Origin: an uncultured Acidocella sp.
GTDB lineage: Bacteria > Pseudomonadota > Alphaproteobacteria > Acetobacterales > Acetobacteraceae
DNA: 64,000 nucleotides
NCBI RefSeq assembly: GCF_946222605.1
Contig: NZ_CAMIIE010000012.1
Coordinates: 10,308-74,307 of the forward strand
Reading direction: 5' to 3'
Shown piece after piece: positions 7,962-15,906 of the stretch. The stretch's first letter is position 1. Every line of letters starts with the position of its first letter. A program made the position numbers and the translations under genes. Under the pieces are notes generated by a model, which made no database searches, was not told the DNA's origin, and saw only the letters and a program-made list of their open reading frames with translations.

Positions 7962-9221
7962 ATGCCCGCCCTCTGCCGCGATTGCGACGCGATCTGCCAA
8001 GGCCCCGCCTGCATCAAATGCGGCGGGGTGCGAATTGTTTCGCACCCAGAGCTGTTTACCTTGTCGATCGCTCATATCGATTGCGATGCCTTCTACGCCG
8101 CGGTGGAAAAGCGCGACCATCCGGAATTGCGCGACAAACCGGTGATCGTTGGCGGCGGGGTGCGCGGCGTGGTCTCCACCTGCTGCTATATCGCGCGCAT
8201 CCATGGCGTGCGCTCCGCGATGCCGATGTTCAAGGCCAGGCAGCTTTGCCCCAACGCCGTGGTGCTGCGCCCGGACATGGCGAAATATGCCACCGTCTCG
8301 CGCCAGGTGCGGGAGATGATGGAGGCGCTGACCCCGCTGGTGCAGCCGCTTTCCATCGATGAAGCCGCCCTCGACCTCTCCGGCACCCAGGCCCTGCACG
8401 GCGCGCCGCCGGCCATCGTGCTGACCCGTCTGGCACGGCGGATCGAAACGGAGCTCGGCATCACCATCTCCATCGGGCTGGCGCGCAACCGCATGCTGGC
8501 CAAGCTGGCGGCCGAGCGCGGCAAGCCGCGCGGCTTTGCCGTGCTGGGCGAGGAAGCGGCGAAGCTGCTGGCCAATGAGAAGGTCGGGCTGCTGCCCGGC
8601 ATCGGCCCGGCCCAGGTGAAAAAGCTGGAAGCCATGGGGCTGATCACCATCGCCCAGCTCGCCGCGCTGGAGCCGGCCCAGGCCGCCAGGCTCGGCAATG
8701 AGGGGCCGGCGCTGGTCGCCCGCGCCCGGCTGGAGGATAACCGCCCCATCCGGGCTGAGCGCGAGAGCAAATCCATCAGCGCCGAAACCACCTTCGAGAC
8801 CGATCTCTCCGACCGCACCGCGCTGGAAGCCGCGCTCTGGCCGCTCTGCGAGAAGCTGGGGCGGCGCCTGCACCGCGAGGATGTCGCCGCCGCCGGTCTG
8901 GTGCTGAAGCTGAAAACCGCGGATTTCCAGCAGCGCACCCGCAGCCAGCGCCTGCCCGCCCCCACCCGCCTGCCCGAGACCATCTTCGAAGCCGCCCAGG
9001 CCCTGCTGGCCGCGGAGGCCACCGGCACACGCTTCCGGCTCATCGGCATCGGCGCAGCACCTTTGGCCCCGGCCGCCCAGGCGGATCTGGGCGATCTGGC
9101 CGATACCGCAACGCCGCGCCGCCGCGCCCGGCAGGACGCCATCGACGCCTTGCGCTCGCGCTTTGGGGAACAGGCCGTTCAGCGCGGCCGCAGCTTGCGC
9201 CCGCCCAGGGGGAAGGATTAA
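7962..9221 (+). CDS. dinB: DNA polymerase IV with N-terminal Cys cluster
   Basis: 419 residues. Y-family polymerase motifs: IDCDAFYAAVEKRDHPEL with Asp40, RSAMPMFKA, and SIDEAALDLS with Asp133-Glu134, followed by the little-finger region. It copies damaged templates without proofreading. The start is at residue MPALCRDC; before the polymerase domain there is a cluster of Cys5, Cys8, Cys12, Cys17 and Cys20 that could bind zinc. E. coli DinB has no such N-terminus. A LexA box was not identified. It follows the Mn catalase by 21 bp. Confidence 0.92.
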   Translation: MPALCRDCDAICQGPACIKCGGVRIVSHPELFTLSIAHIDCDAFYAAVEKRDHPELRDKPVIVGGGVRGVVSTCCYIARIHGVRSAMPMFKARQLCPNAVVLRPDMAKYATVSRQVREMMEALTPLVQPLSIDEAALDLSGTQALHGAPPAIVLTRLARRIETELGITISIGLARNRMLAKLAAERGKPRGFAVLGEEAAKLLANEKVGLLPGIGPAQVKKLEAMGLITIAQLAALEPAQAARLGNEGPALVARARLEDNRPIRAERESKSISAETTFETDLSDRTALEAALWPLCEKLGRRLHREDVAAAGLVLKLKTADFQQRTRSQRLPAPTRLPETIFEAAQALLAAEATGTRFRLIGIGAAPLAPAAQADLGDLADTATPRRRARQDAIDALRSRFGEQAVQRGRSLRPPRGKD

Positions 9222-9249
9222 AACCCGACGGCTTCAGGGGATTTTAACG

Positions 9250-9753
9250 ATGAGCGCTGCCGTAGATACCAGCCTGTTCCGCGAGGCGATGGCCCGCATG
9301 GGCGCCGCCGTTAACATCATCACCACGCGCGGCCCGCAGGGTGATGTCGGCATGACCGTCTCGGCCGTCTGCTCGGTGACCGACAGCCCGGCCACGCTGC
9401 TGGTCTGCATCAACCGCACCAGCCGCCAATATGAGGCCTTCAAGGAAGCCGGCATCATCTGCGTGAATGTGCTGGCGCATGAGCATGAGGCGCTCTCCCC
9501 GATCTTCGCCGGCAAGGGCGATCTCGGCATGGAAGAGCGCTTCAGCCATGGAAGCTGGATCCGCCTTGTCACCGGCGCCCCGGCGCTTGAGGCCGCCACC
9601 GCCAGCCTGGACTGCAAAGTGGTGCAGCAGACCGAGGTGGGCACCCATACCGTGTTCTTCTGCGAGGTGCAGGCCATCCATCTCGGCCCGACCGGCTCCG
9701 GGCTGGTGTATCATGGCCGGGCCTATCATCAGATTCTGGCGAAGCTGGGGTAA
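9250..9753 (+). CDS. Flavin reductase-like (FMN-binding split-barrel) protein
   Basis: 167 residues from the ATG. The pattern MARMGAAVNIITTRGPQGDVGMTVSAVCSVTDSPATLLVCINR and the C-terminal GLVYHGRAYHQI are those of HpaC/RutF-type flavin reductases, which use NAD(P)H to supply reduced FMN or FAD to a partner monooxygenase. No monooxygenase gene is adjacent, so its partner is unknown. A family-1 hairpin starts 5 bp after the stop. Confidence 0.88.
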   Translation: MSAAVDTSLFREAMARMGAAVNIITTRGPQGDVGMTVSAVCSVTDSPATLLVCINRTSRQYEAFKEAGIICVNVLAHEHEALSPIFAGKGDLGMEERFSHGSWIRLVTGAPALEAATASLDCKVVQQTEVGTHTVFFCEVQAIHLGPTGSGLVYHGRAYHQILAKLG

Positions 9754-9757
9754 AGTC

Positions 9758-9801
9758 TTGGGGGCTTTTTGAAAAAAGCCCCCAAACCCCCAAAAACTTT
9801 T
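9758..9801. repeat. Family-1 hairpin repeat (short form)
   Basis: Arms TTGGGGGC/GCCCCCAA around TTTTTGAAAAAA (9758-9785), then the edge ACCCCCAAAAACTTTTA. It lies between the convergent flavin reductase and gshB genes and ends 6 bp from the gshB stop, so it can serve as a bidirectional terminator. Confidence 0.85.
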
Positions 9802-9806
9802 ACGAC

Positions 9807-10754
9807 TCAGGCGGCGCGGAGTGTCTCGATTTTCGCCAAAATCGCCGCCGCGAGATTAAGGCCGTCGAACCGGGCGATCTGCTGCAGCCCGGTCGGTGAG
9901 GTAACGTTGATCTCGGTGAGATAATCGCCGATCACGTCGATCCCGGTGAATAGCAGCCCCTGCGCCTTCAAGGTCGGGCCGATCGCCGCACAAATTTCCT
10001 GCTCGCGCGCCGTCAGCCTGGTCGGCTCCGCCTTGCCGCCGGCATGCATGTTGGAACGCGAATCACCCTCCGCCGGCACCCGGTTGATCGCCCCCAGCGG
10101 CTCGCCATCGATCAGGATGATCCGCTTATCCCCCTTGCGCACCGCCGGCTCGTAGCGCTGCACCATCAGCGGCTCGCGCGAGGCGGCGAAGAACATGTCC
10201 AGCAGCGAGCCGAGATTCTCATCATCCGGCTTGATCCGGAACACCCCGATGCCGCCATTGCCGAACAGCGGCTTCACGATAATATCCTTATGCAGCGCCC
10301 GGAAATCCCGGATCGCGCCGCGATCCCAGGAAATCAGCGTCGGTGGCATCAGCTGCGGGAAATGCGTCACCAGCAGCTTCTCCGGCGCGTTGCGCACGGA
10401 AGCCGGGTTGTTCACCACCAGCGTTTTGGGGTGGATATGCTCCAGCAGATGCGTCGCGGTGATATAGGCCATGTCGAAGGGCGGGTCCTGGCGCATCAGC
10501 ACCACATCCATGCTGCCCAGATCGATCACCTGCTCATCGGCGAATTTATAATGCGCGCCAGCCTCGTTGCGCACCTCCACCGGCCGCACCCGGGCTTTCA
10601 GCACGGCGCCGTCCAGCCACATATGCGGCACTTCATAATGCCAGAGTCGATGGCCCCGGGCCTGGGCTTCCAGCATCAGCGCGAAGGTGGAATCGCCGGT
10701 AATATCGATGCTGTGCAGGGGGTCCATCTGCACGGCGATGTTCAAAGACGCCAT
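9807..10754 (-). CDS. gshB: Glutathione synthetase
   Basis: 315 residues, the usual length. ATP-grasp family; joins gamma-glutamylcysteine and glycine. Diagnostic segments: LNIAVQMDPLHSIDITGDSTFALMLEAQARGH, DPPFDMAYITATHLLE, VVNNPASVRNAPEKL, KPLFGNGGIGVFRI, RSNMHAGGKA and GIDVIGDYLTEINVTSPTGLQ. It runs opposite to the flavin reductase. Its presence fits a glutathione-based thiol system and gives context to the gamma-glutamyl enzyme at 57308. Confidence 0.97.
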   Translation of the reverse strand: MASLNIAVQMDPLHSIDITGDSTFALMLEAQARGHRLWHYEVPHMWLDGAVLKARVRPVEVRNEAGAHYKFADEQVIDLGSMDVVLMRQDPPFDMAYITATHLLEHIHPKTLVVNNPASVRNAPEKLLVTHFPQLMPPTLISWDRGAIRDFRALHKDIIVKPLFGNGGIGVFRIKPDDENLGSLLDMFFAASREPLMVQRYEPAVRKGDKRIILIDGEPLGAINRVPAEGDSRSNMHAGGKAEPTRLTAREQEICAAIGPTLKAQGLLFTGIDVIGDYLTEINVTSPTGLQQIARFDGLNLAAAILAKIETLRAA

Positions 10755-10785
10755 TTTGTCCTCATGACTGACTAGCCTTAGGCTA

Positions 10786-11160
10786 TCAGGAGGAGGCGTT
10801 GCGCTCCAGAGCCGCCGCCGCGACAGGATGTTCCAGGCTCATCATGCAGCTTTGCGGGTCATCCCCGGCATCCGCCACCGCCGCCGCCACGCGCGGCACG
10901 CCATGCGCATCCGGATAGAGGAACACATTCATGCCGCAGATCGGCGAATGATACAGCCAGACCTGCGCCTGCCCGTCCGTGCGGCGCAGCGAGGGCTGGC
11001 CGAAATCCGCATTCAGCACCTGCGGCGTCGAGCCTTTCAGGGCTTGTTCCGATTGTGGCAGATCATTGCTGGCGGCGATTTTCGGCGGCGCCGCACAGGC
11101 GCCTAAGCCCCCCAGCCCGGCCAGCGTGAATAAAATCCGGAAAACAGCCCGCTTCGCCAT
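10786..11160 (-). CDS. Small predicted lipoprotein of unknown function
   Basis: 124 residues from MAKRAVFRIL. The N-terminus is a lipoprotein signal, with a hydrophobic run and the lipobox GLGAC. The mature part carries a segment (LNADFGQPSLRRTDGQAQVWLYHSPICGMNVFLYPD) resembling the small SmpA/BamE-like or OmlA-like fold found in many proteobacterial lipoproteins; this is only an impression. It is followed by gshB (32 bp), possibly in one transcript. I do not recognise a named family. Confidence 0.7.
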   Translation of the reverse strand: MAKRAVFRILFTLAGLGGLGACAAPPKIAASNDLPQSEQALKGSTPQVLNADFGQPSLRRTDGQAQVWLYHSPICGMNVFLYPDAHGVPRVAAAVADAGDDPQSCMMSLEHPVAAAALERNASS

Positions 11161-11380
11161 GAAAGCCCTGGGGAAAACAAAAAAACCCTGCTCTCCCTTA
11201 TCAAAACCCGAAGCGGCTTGCACCGGGGCCTAACAAGTTATCAACAATTTTTTTTGCTGAAAATCCCGCCGAGAATTGTCACATTGAAATCAAGAGGCCG
11301 CCTTAATCATGCCTTTGTTGCAATGCACTGTAACAAACATGGACATAGCGTCCGAGCGTTTTCGAACAGAGGGTAAATCA

Positions 11381-11548
11381 ATGCCTGCCAATATGCTGAA
11401 GACCGAGGCCGAACTTCGCAACGCCGTGATCGACCGGCTGATCGCGGCATCTCTGAACGATGGCAAGCCCGCCCGTGAGGCGACGCTGGAGCGCTGGCGC
11501 GCCCTGGGCACCCAAAAACTGCCGACGGCCGAGAGCGCCAGCCGCTAA
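11381..11548 (+). CDS. Small hypothetical protein (55 aa)
   Basis: From the ATG preceded by GAGGG: MPANMLKTEAELRNAVIDRLIAAS and so on, a short helical, charged protein ending ESASR. Upstream in-frame starts exist at 11309 and 11339 but lack a good ribosome-binding site. The composition (helical N-terminus, LERWRALG) is protein-like rather than a shadow, and no better frame overlaps it. Function unknown. Confidence 0.5.
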   Translation: MPANMLKTEAELRNAVIDRLIAASLNDGKPAREATLERWRALGTQKLPTAESASR

Positions 11549-11686
11549 ACCGCCGCGCCGGCGCCGCATCGCGCCTGCACATGCTGGCCAGCCGCGAGGC
11601 TGGTCCCTGCAACGGGAGCTGATACCCGTTGGCTCATCGAAGCCGCCTCCTTATATTACGGGCAGACCTGCCCCAAGGAGACGGCC

Positions 11687-12097
11687 ATGAGCACAGACAG
11701 CAAGACTGTCTTTCCCTTTACATTATCGGATGCCGAGTGGCGCGCGCGCCTGACGCCCGACCAATATGCCATTCTGCGCGAGCACGCGACCGAGCGGCCC
11801 GGCACCTGCGCGCTGAATTATGAGAAGCGCGCCGGCAGCTTCGGCTGTGCCGGCTGCGGACAGACCCTGTTCATCTCCGGCACCAAGTTCGAGAGCGGCA
11901 CCGGCTGGCCCAGCTTCAACGATCCGGTTGAGGGCGCCATTGGCACCACCATCGACCGCAGCCACGGCATGATTCGCATCGAGGCGCATTGCAGCAATTG
12001 CGGCGGCCATCTCGGCCATGTGTTCGAGGACGGCCCGCCGCCCACCGGGCTGCGCTATTGCATCAATGGCGAAGTGCTGGATTTCCACCCGGCCTGA
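11687..12097 (+). CDS. msrB: Peptide-methionine (R)-S-oxide reductase
   Basis: 136 residues; ATG preceded by AAGGAG. MsrB repairs the R form of oxidised methionine. Zinc-binding pairs Cys54/Cys57 (CAGC) and Cys102/Cys105 (CSNC) are present, with GTGWPSF and the catalytic Cys125 in RYCINGEVLDF. All key residues are intact. It is a single gene followed by a strong terminator and a family-2 repeat. Confidence 0.96.
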   Translation: MSTDSKTVFPFTLSDAEWRARLTPDQYAILREHATERPGTCALNYEKRAGSFGCAGCGQTLFISGTKFESGTGWPSFNDPVEGAIGTTIDRSHGMIRIEAHCSNCGGHLGHVFEDGPPPTGLRYCINGEVLDFHPA

Positions 12098-12110
12098 AGC
12101 GAAACCAGAA

Positions 12111-12147
12111 CAGGGTCTTCAGCCTTTGGCCGAAGACCCTGTTTTTT
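12111..12147 (+). terminator. Intrinsic terminator of msrB
   Basis: Stem CAGGGTCTTC/GAAGACCCTG with a short loop, then GTTTTTTATT, starting 14 bp after the msrB stop. Confidence 0.9.
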
Positions 12148-12154
12148 ATTCTCC

Positions 12155-12258
12155 TAGAGCAATATGTGTTTAGGTTGACGCGCCAGCGTCAAAATAAACA
12201 CATGAAATTGCTCGCTAAAACAAAATTTAGAGCATCAAGCTAAAAGCTTGATGCTCTA
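12155..12258 (+). repeat. Family-2 double-hairpin repeat, copy A
   Basis: A 104-bp element starting TAGAGCAATATGTG and ending TGATGCTCTA, with CTAG at both borders. Hairpin 1: GAGCAAT-ATGTGTTTA pairs with TAAACACAT-ATTGCTC across a 3-nt bulge (GAA), with an apical TTGACGC/GCGTCAA helix. Hairpin 2: TAGAGCATCAAGCT/AGCTTGATGCTCTA. Copies B (26196) and C (36873) have exactly the same length. It sits between convergent msrB and the beta-roll gene. Confidence 0.88.
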
Positions 12259-12280
12259 GACCGGACCTCAGCCATCAAGC

Positions 12281-12314
12281 AAAAAAAAACCTGCCTTGGC
12301 GTGCCAAGGCAGGT
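12281..12314 (-). terminator. Intrinsic terminator of the beta-roll protein gene
   Basis: Stem ACCTGCCTTGGC/GCCAAGGCAGGT with a 2-nt loop. On the minus strand it is followed by a run of nine T residues, 26 bp after the stop of the gene at 12340-13710. Confidence 0.92.
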
Positions 12315-12339
12315 TTCCAGGTGAGATCCGGGAGCCGGA

Positions 12340-13710
12340 TTAGATGAAAGTGATCACATTGTGGGCGCCGTTGACGCTCACCTGGCTCGTGGTCACGTTC
12401 GAGAGGGTGATCACTGTGTTGTCGGACAGCAGGATCTGCGTGCCGCCCGTCAGACCAGCCTGGACGCTCTCAACCGACGGGCCACCGGCGCCGTTGGTGA
12501 CAGACTGCAGCAGCTTGATGGTGTCGTTGCCGCTGAAATCATTGATGGTGAAGGAGGAGCCGCCAAAGGTCAGCGCCTGGCCACCCGTTGTGGTGTAGGT
12601 GCCGAGCACGTCGAACACGTTCTGCGAACCGGAGACGGTGGAACCGGTCAGGGTCGTGGCGTCGACATTGCCGATCAGGAAGCTCTGGTTGCCGGAGCCG
12701 CCCGCGGAGGCGAGACCGCCAACCGCCTGGATGGAGCCAATGCCAGGCTCTTCAAGACCAAGATAGAAGCCGTTCACGGTGCCGGCACCCATCAGCGTCT
12801 CGCCGCCGGCGCCGCTGAACAGCCGGTTGTCGGCGCCACCAGCGATCAGGGTGTCGCCTTGGCCACCGCCAACCAGGGTCGAGCTGCCGGTGCCGCCATT
12901 GATGGAATTAAAACCGCCGCGGCCGCCGACATAGAAGCCGCCGCCGCTGCCACCGAACACGGTGAGGGAGTTCGGGGCAAACACCGCCTGGCCGCCACCC
13001 GTGGTGTAGGAGCCGGAGAAAATGGTCTGCGCCTGGGAGGAGGCGTTCACGAAGTCCAGGTTACCACCGGCGTTGGTGTGGAACACCACGCTGACCTTGG
13101 AATTACCGGTCGCGGTCACGGTCGCGACATCGCCGCCGCCGAGGAAGACGGAGGTGGTGGCATTGCCGGTCGCTGTCACGGTCTCGACACCGTTGGTGCC
13201 GTTGAAGTTCAGCGTGTCGTTGCCCGCGGAGGTCACATTGTAGCTGGAGCCACTGCCGGTCGCGTTCAGCGAGTCAGCGCCGCCGGCAGCGAAGATCGAG
13301 CCGGTGCCGCCGCCAACATTATAGGTGACATTGCTGTTCCCGCCGAAGATCGCGACGGAGGTGGAGGCCACGCCATCGACAGTCACGCTGCCCGGAACCT
13401 GCACGAACAGGTCGGTGGTGCCGGCGGCGACACTCGCCACGCCAGTCGCGGCGCCGTTGGTGGAGGCGCCAACGGAGTCAACATTGGTGATTTCGGTGAA
13501 ATGCGGCGCACCGGTGATGCTGATATTGAACGCCGTACCGGCGGCGATATCGTTATTGGTGAAGCTTGCGGTCCCACCGGTCACGGACGCCGTAACGCCG
13601 TTCAGATAGGTCTGCAACAGAGTGTTAACCGAGCTCGACAGAGCGGACGGAACACTGAGAATACCATTCTGGCCGTTAAACGCGCCACCTACAGTCAAAA
13701 ATCCGCTCAT
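12340..13710 (-). CDS. Glycine-rich beta-roll (RTX-like) secreted/surface protein
   Basis: 456 residues, almost free of Cys, rich in Gly, Ser, Thr, Val and Asn. There is no N-terminal signal peptide (MSGFLTVGGAFNGQNGILSV). Short repeated strands run through the protein, the clearest being GGTGSSTLVGGGQGDTLIAGG then ADNRLFSGAGGETLMGAGT, which resembles degenerate RTX nonapeptides. The C-terminus (ILLSDNTVITLSNV...VNGAHNVITFI) is hydrophobic and could be a type I secretion signal. No type I transporter gene is in the window. A surface layer, adhesin or secreted structural role is plausible but not shown. A strong terminator and a long AT-rich leader suggest an independently expressed unit. Confidence 0.75.
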   Translation of the reverse strand: MSGFLTVGGAFNGQNGILSVPSALSSSVNTLLQTYLNGVTASVTGGTASFTNNDIAAGTAFNISITGAPHFTEITNVDSVGASTNGAATGVASVAAGTTDLFVQVPGSVTVDGVASTSVAIFGGNSNVTYNVGGGTGSIFAAGGADSLNATGSGSSYNVTSAGNDTLNFNGTNGVETVTATGNATTSVFLGGGDVATVTATGNSKVSVVFHTNAGGNLDFVNASSQAQTIFSGSYTTGGGQAVFAPNSLTVFGGSGGGFYVGGRGGFNSINGGTGSSTLVGGGQGDTLIAGGADNRLFSGAGGETLMGAGTVNGFYLGLEEPGIGSIQAVGGLASAGGSGNQSFLIGNVDATTLTGSTVSGSQNVFDVLGTYTTTGGQALTFGGSSFTINDFSGNDTIKLLQSVTNGAGGPSVESVQAGLTGGTQILLSDNTVITLSNVTTSQVSVNGAHNVITFI

Positions 13711-14100
13711 AATAACCCCTTAAAATCTCCACCTTTACGCGTTTAGTACCGCCTCCGAAGCGGAATTGCAAGGAAAAGGCCACCTCAGATTGTTAAGAAC
13801 GTGTTGCGAAGCACAAAAATTTTTGCCCCAAAAAATGGATTTTATTGATGTTATTGATTAGAAGGCCATTAAAAAAACAAAGCGAGCCGCTACGCCCGAG
13901 AAAAACTGACTATTATTGTAGACTTATTTCTTTTTGTTAGACAAGTCTCTGTTTTTTCGTTTTTTCTACAAAACAAGCTTCATTCTTGGAACTTCGTCTA
14001 AATAATGTCGAATTTTGGTCGTTCCGACACCGTTCTTGCAGCCCCGTTTTCATGACCCAAAGGACATAATTTCCTTTTCTTAATTCAGCCTTTAACCGTT
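13711..14100. other. 390-bp AT-rich intergenic region
   Basis: No supported gene. The sequence is far more AT-rich than the rest of the window, with many A and T runs. It lies between the start of the beta-roll gene (minus strand) and the stop of the CLC gene (minus strand), so it must hold the beta-roll promoter and leader; a candidate promoter is at 13915-13944. The low GC could mark promoter architecture, a silencer or nucleoid-protein target, or acquired DNA. Confidence 0.7.
13915..13944 (-). promoter_or_regulatory. Possible sigma-70-type promoter for the beta-roll gene
   Basis: On the minus strand TTGTCT is followed after 18 bp by TACAAT, in the AT-rich region upstream of the gene at 12340-13710. 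The predicted 5' leader would be about 200 nt. Read by eye only. Confidence 0.35.
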
Positions 14101-15834
14101 TTATTCACCGGAAACCTCGCGCCGCTTGCGGTCCAGCTCCTCATTATAGCGGCGTAACGCATATTGCTCGGTCAGCAGCCCCAGCACCTTGCGGCTCTCA
14201 CCGCCATCGAGCACCGCCAGCGCATCCGCCTCCGCGGCCTCGAACAGCGCCAGCGCCTCCTTCACATTCATTCCGGGCCGCAGGAAATAGTCCTGAAGAT
14301 GCAGAATATCGGCAATCTGCCGCCCCTCCCCTGTCACCGACGCCGCCTCCGCCGGATAGGCGATGCCCGCATAGCGCCCGTCCGAATCCACCACCACCAC
14401 GCGTTGCGTGGTGCCCAGCGGCACTTCCTGGCGGAACACCGCCAGGCTGGTCTGTGGGCGGGCCGTGATCTGCACCGGGCGCATCATCCGGCCGACGGTG
14501 AGCGTATGAATCCAGCCGACATCCACGGCGGAGCGGATCTGCTCGCCGCGCAAATGGAAGCGCCAAGTGGCGAAGGAGTAGCCAAACAGCCGGCGCACGG
14601 TGATGGTGGCGACGATCGAGGCGCCCAGCACCGCCATCGTCACGTTGAAATTCTGCGTGCTCTCCAGCGCCAGAAAGGTCATCGTCATTGGCCCGCCGAT
14701 GATGGCGGCGGCCATGCCGCTCATCCCCACCACGGCGTAGAGGCCGCTGGGCATCGGGTGGATGAAGGGCACCAGCAGGACGATGCCGGCGAAGACCTTG
14801 CCGAACAAAGCCCCCAGAAACAGCGAGGCGAAAAACAGACCGCCACGGAAGCCGGCGCCGATCGAGAAGGCGGAGGCGATGGCCTTGGCCAGGAAAAACC
14901 CCGCAACCAGAAGAAACGGAAAGCTCACATCTATATAAGCATGCAACGCGGAGTGGCCGGAGGAGAGCGCCTTGGGCGTCAGGCAGCCCAGCAGCCCCAC
15001 CAGCGCGCCGCCCAGCATCGGCCGCAGCCAGGTCGGGATGCGGCTGCGGCGAAACGCGGTTTCGATCAGCGTGACCCCGCGCATGATGACAATCCCCGCC
15101 ATGCCGCAGGCAATCCCCTCGATCAGGATGACGCCGTAAATATCGTTGGGTACCGTCGCCGGCAGCGTCACCACCAAAGGCGGCGAGGAAAAGCCCAGAA
15201 TCTGCACGGTCAGCGTGCCCAGCAGCGCGGCGATGACGACAAAAGGCAGTGTCACCACCGAATAGATGCCGATGATCAGCTCGATGCCGTAAAACGCCCC
15301 GCAGAGCGGCGCGTTGAACGCCCCGGCGATGGCGGCGGCCGCCCCGCAGCCCACCAGCGTGCGCAGATCGTTCCGGCGCAGCCGGAACTGCTTGCCGAAC
15401 CAGGAGGCCATGCCGGCGCCCAGCTGCGCATAGCCGGCCTCCATGCCCACCGAGGCGCCGACGCCGTTGGACCAGACCGTCTGCGCCGCGACGATCAGCG
15501 AGTCAGTCAACGACATCCGCCCGCCATAGAGCGCGTTGGCCTCGATCGGATCGACGATCGGCTTCGGCCGGAAGCGCGCCAGCCCCCAGAGCACCACGCC
15601 CAGGACGAAGCCGCCCAGCATCGGCACGCCAAAAGCGCGCAGCGGGTCCAGATTCGGCGTTTCAGACAATTCATGGCCGGGCGCCAGGGCGAAGAGATTC
15701 TGGTGCATCAGGAACGAGATCTCGTTCATCAGCGCCACCCCAAATCCCGCCAGAATCCCCACCCCGGCCGCCAGCAGGACGAGCCAGACCTCATCCACCC
15801 GCACCAAAGCGCGCAGCAGACGCGGAACCTGCAT
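14101..15834 (-). CDS. CLC-type chloride channel/transporter with C-terminal CBS-like region
   Basis: 577 residues from the chosen ATG (MQVPRLLRALVRVDEVW); longer in-frame extensions overlap rsmA on the other strand and are rejected. The first 420 residues hold many membrane helices in CLC order; GVGASVGMEAGYAQLGAG takes the place of the gating-glutamate motif, and GAGFRGGLFFASLFLG of the later filter motif. The C-terminal ~150 residues (MMRPVQITARPQTSLAVFR, VVVDSDGRYAGI, ALAVLDGGESRKVLGLLTEQYALRRY) look like a CBS pair. It should move anions across the inner membrane. The filter motifs differ from E. coli ClcA (see findings). Confidence 0.85.
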   Translation of the reverse strand: MQVPRLLRALVRVDEVWLVLLAAGVGILAGFGVALMNEISFLMHQNLFALAPGHELSETPNLDPLRAFGVPMLGGFVLGVVLWGLARFRPKPIVDPIEANALYGGRMSLTDSLIVAAQTVWSNGVGASVGMEAGYAQLGAGMASWFGKQFRLRRNDLRTLVGCGAAAAIAGAFNAPLCGAFYGIELIIGIYSVVTLPFVVIAALLGTLTVQILGFSSPPLVVTLPATVPNDIYGVILIEGIACGMAGIVIMRGVTLIETAFRRSRIPTWLRPMLGGALVGLLGCLTPKALSSGHSALHAYIDVSFPFLLVAGFFLAKAIASAFSIGAGFRGGLFFASLFLGALFGKVFAGIVLLVPFIHPMPSGLYAVVGMSGMAAAIIGGPMTMTFLALESTQNFNVTMAVLGASIVATITVRRLFGYSFATWRFHLRGEQIRSAVDVGWIHTLTVGRMMRPVQITARPQTSLAVFRQEVPLGTTQRVVVVDSDGRYAGIAYPAEAASVTGEGRQIADILHLQDYFLRPGMNVKEALALFEAAEADALAVLDGGESRKVLGLLTEQYALRRYNEELDRKRREVSGE

Positions 15835-15906
15835 GAACCCTGCCTTCTCGTCCGGCTTATCCACAGCTCCCTGTTGCCATGGCGCGGCGTGGGGTAACAA
15901 GCCGCC

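Noticed and set aside
7128..8873. 581-codon minus-strand frame
   Set aside because: It covers the Mn catalase and most of the dinB gene, both with intact catalytic motifs, and has the composition of an antisense frame.
12361..13746. 461-codon plus-strand frame opposite the beta-roll gene
   Set aside because: The minus-strand gene has a fitting terminator with T tract and a candidate promoter, and a repeat pattern typical of secreted beta-roll proteins. The plus frame looks like its shadow.
14164..15897. 577-codon plus-strand frame
   Set aside because: It is antisense to the CLC gene, whose membrane helices and CBS-like motifs are clear; the frame is rich in His, Arg and Gln with no domain.
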